From NCBI GenBank assembly GCA_905147135.1, contig LR990054.1:12871001-12935000 (forward strand): a DNA stretch of 64,000 bases. Direction: 5' to 3'. Below are positions 63,119 to 64,000 of the stretch, in pieces. The notes under the pieces were generated by a model that saw only the letters and a program-made list of their open reading frames with translations, had not been told where the DNA came from and searched no databases. This stretch comes from Blastobasis lacticolella. Lineage: Eukaryota; Arthropoda; Insecta; Lepidoptera; Blastobasidae. Positions within the stretch are counted from its first letter, which is position 1, and every line of letters starts with the position of its first letter. The translations under genes and the position numbers were made by a program.

Positions 63119-63182
63119 ATGAAGCAATTTCCTAGTCGAGTTTTGTAAGCTATACCTAATAACATGTTCTGTTTGCTTGCAG

Positions 63183-63271
63183 TCGCGGACGTCAGGTGAA
63201 GCAACCAACACAAACAGCGAGACAAACAGTTCCTCCAACTCGAGCGCGAACAGCGAAAGAGATTCCTTTGG
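63183..63271 (+). CDS. Kdm3: KDM3 coding exon F: Ser/Asn-rich linker
   Basis: The acceptor is GCTTGCAG (TTGCTTGCAG) before 63183 and the donor is TTTGG/GTGAGT at 63272. It enters in phase 0 and leaves two bases (GG) that join C at 63833 to make Gly. It encodes SRTSGEATNTNSETNSSSN and then SSANSERDSF. Family members have a short, poorly conserved linker at this point, directly after the zinc finger. The exon is too small and biased to be recognised alone; exact frame fit on both sides supports it. Confidence 0.8.
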
Positions 63272-63832
63272 GTGAGTCACTGTTTACATCTCTTTGTGTT
63301 TTTAGTCGTGACGTGGCTACTGTTGACCTTTTAAGGTCAGTGTGTTTTAGTTTGGCCCGGTTCGATTGTGGCTGTTAATTGTTTGCCGAGTAATTGGAAT
63401 GTTGTATGTGATTACGAATTGTTTGAAATGAATAGGAAGTTCATTGTTGTAATGGAAAGCCCAAATGACATTTTGTCTAAGATAATTAGGTTAATGAAAA
63501 AAAAAAATTACTTCAGTGCTGCATCTATTCTCATGTTGATATTGCATTAGTTTTTGCCCGCGACTTTGGTTGTTTTTGAATAAAAATAGCATAAATTTCC
63601 TGCCTGCCTTTCTCATTAAAAACTCTCAACTTCAAAAAACCCACCCAAGTTCCGCACAGCTGGAAAAGAGACGAGCTTATGTGTCACGCATGTTCAGCAG
63701 TTTGTGTGTGACAACGCAACAGCCAGACAGAGTCACCAGATCTCTTATATGTAGAAAAACTAGACTCACCCGTGACCCCATCCGACATGTGCCTGTGAAA
63801 ATCCTCCACTAACCTTCCCACCTTCATTACAG

Positions 63833-64000
63833 CTGGCTGACCTGTACATCAGGTGGAGCTCACCCCCTCAGAAGGCTGCTATTAACGCAGATAGCGGCCG
63901 GCGGCGCCCTAGCAGCTGCCGCATCCAAAGCTCACAAAGCCAGAGCGATGTGGGGACTCCCACCTTGTGCGTGTGGGGTGGACTCCTCACCTCCAAGTGC
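63833..64000 (+). CDS. Kdm3: KDM3 coding exon G: post-zinc-finger conserved segment (cut by the window end)
   Basis: The acceptor is CCTTCATTACAG before 63833. The frame reads GWLTCTSGGAHPLRRLLLTQ, then an Ala-rich helix, then ARAMWGLPPCACGV, and is still open at the last base. Family members have the same order: Phe-Ser-Trp-Leu/Ile-x-Cys, a TQI motif, a helix, then a Trp-Gly and a Cys-x-Cys. The position of the TQI motif is preceded here by LRRLL (63867-63881), which matches the LXXLL nuclear-receptor box. The remaining C-terminus, including the JmjC domain, is outside the window. Confidence 0.88.
   Translation, partial: MADLYIRWSSPPQKAAINADSGRRRPSSCRIQSSQSQSDVGTPTLCVWGGLLTSKC

Larger units (their letters stand above)
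45767..64000 (+). other. Kdm3: KDM3/JHDM2 histone demethylase gene, visible coding span (partial at both ends)
   Basis: Seven coding segments join across GT-AG introns with matching phases. From 45767 to the window end they give about 3,475 coding bases, roughly 1,158 residues. The identity rests on the last five exons. These contain the family block with KCREC and FCRFYAFRRL, the cysteine-histidine zinc finger (CDVC, HWTC, CGKC, CLDC), and the following conserved stretch with WL-C and a GLPPCAC end. In the KDM3 family this region precedes a JmjC domain that uses Fe(II) and 2-oxoglutarate to remove mono- and dimethyl marks from histone H3 lysine 9 in the nucleus. The JmjC domain itself lies beyond the right edge. 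The first visible coding exon is entered in phase 1 with no in-frame ATG nearby, so at least one upstream coding exon is missing from this model. Family assignment is strong; the exact N-terminus is unknown. Confidence 0.9.

Overview
The window looks like nuclear DNA of an insect, most likely a moth or butterfly (Lepidoptera). It is AT-rich overall with GT-AG introns and dispersed repeat families of lepidopteran type: tRNA-derived SINEs, RTE-type tails ending in TGA/ATG repeats, and frequent GGTACCTA-like words. There is no bacterial gene organisation. Species cannot be named from sequence alone.

Only one protein-coding gene can be firmly supported. It lies on the + strand and encodes the N-terminal and zinc-finger part of a KDM3/JHDM2 (JMJD1-type) histone H3K9 demethylase. 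Seven coding exons join with perfect reading-frame continuity: 45767-46283, 58983-59184, 59299-61518, 61686-61833, 62111-62241, 63183-63271 and 63833-64000. They give about 1,158 residues. The gene runs off the right edge before the catalytic JmjC domain, and its start codon was not found. A plausible non-coding first exon with a CpG-rich promoter lies at about 39660-40181; it is completely ATG-free and ends in a strong splice donor.

Layout: 1-8.5 kb is AT-rich and repeat-bearing, with SINEs, a tandem duplication, a Helitron-like fragment and a decayed pogo/Tigger-type DNA transposon with matching termini and a TA target site. From 8.5 to 39.6 kb the sequence is largely unique and poor in transposons, with an RTE scrap at 17 kb and a SINE at 30.3 kb. 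It carries recurrent YY1/Pho-like (AAGATGGC) and Sox-like (CCATTGTT) words, so it may be regulatory sequence for the neighbouring gene; that is inference. From 39.6 to 46.3 kb come the candidate promoter, leader exon, first intron and first visible coding exon. From 46.3 to 59 kb is one large intron packed with transposon debris: an RTE tail with a 12-bp target-site duplication, a SINE with an 11-bp duplication, a jockey-like reverse transcriptase fragment and a 768-bp foldback element. From 59 to 64 kb are the extremely GC-rich Pro/Ala-rich exon and the compact zinc-finger exons of KDM3.

No CRISPR array, rRNA, confident tRNA or operon was seen. The most interesting items are the KDM3 architecture (possible SUMO-, CtBP- and nuclear-receptor-binding motifs), the ATG-free leader exon, the motif-rich upstream region, and several young or well-delimited mobile elements.
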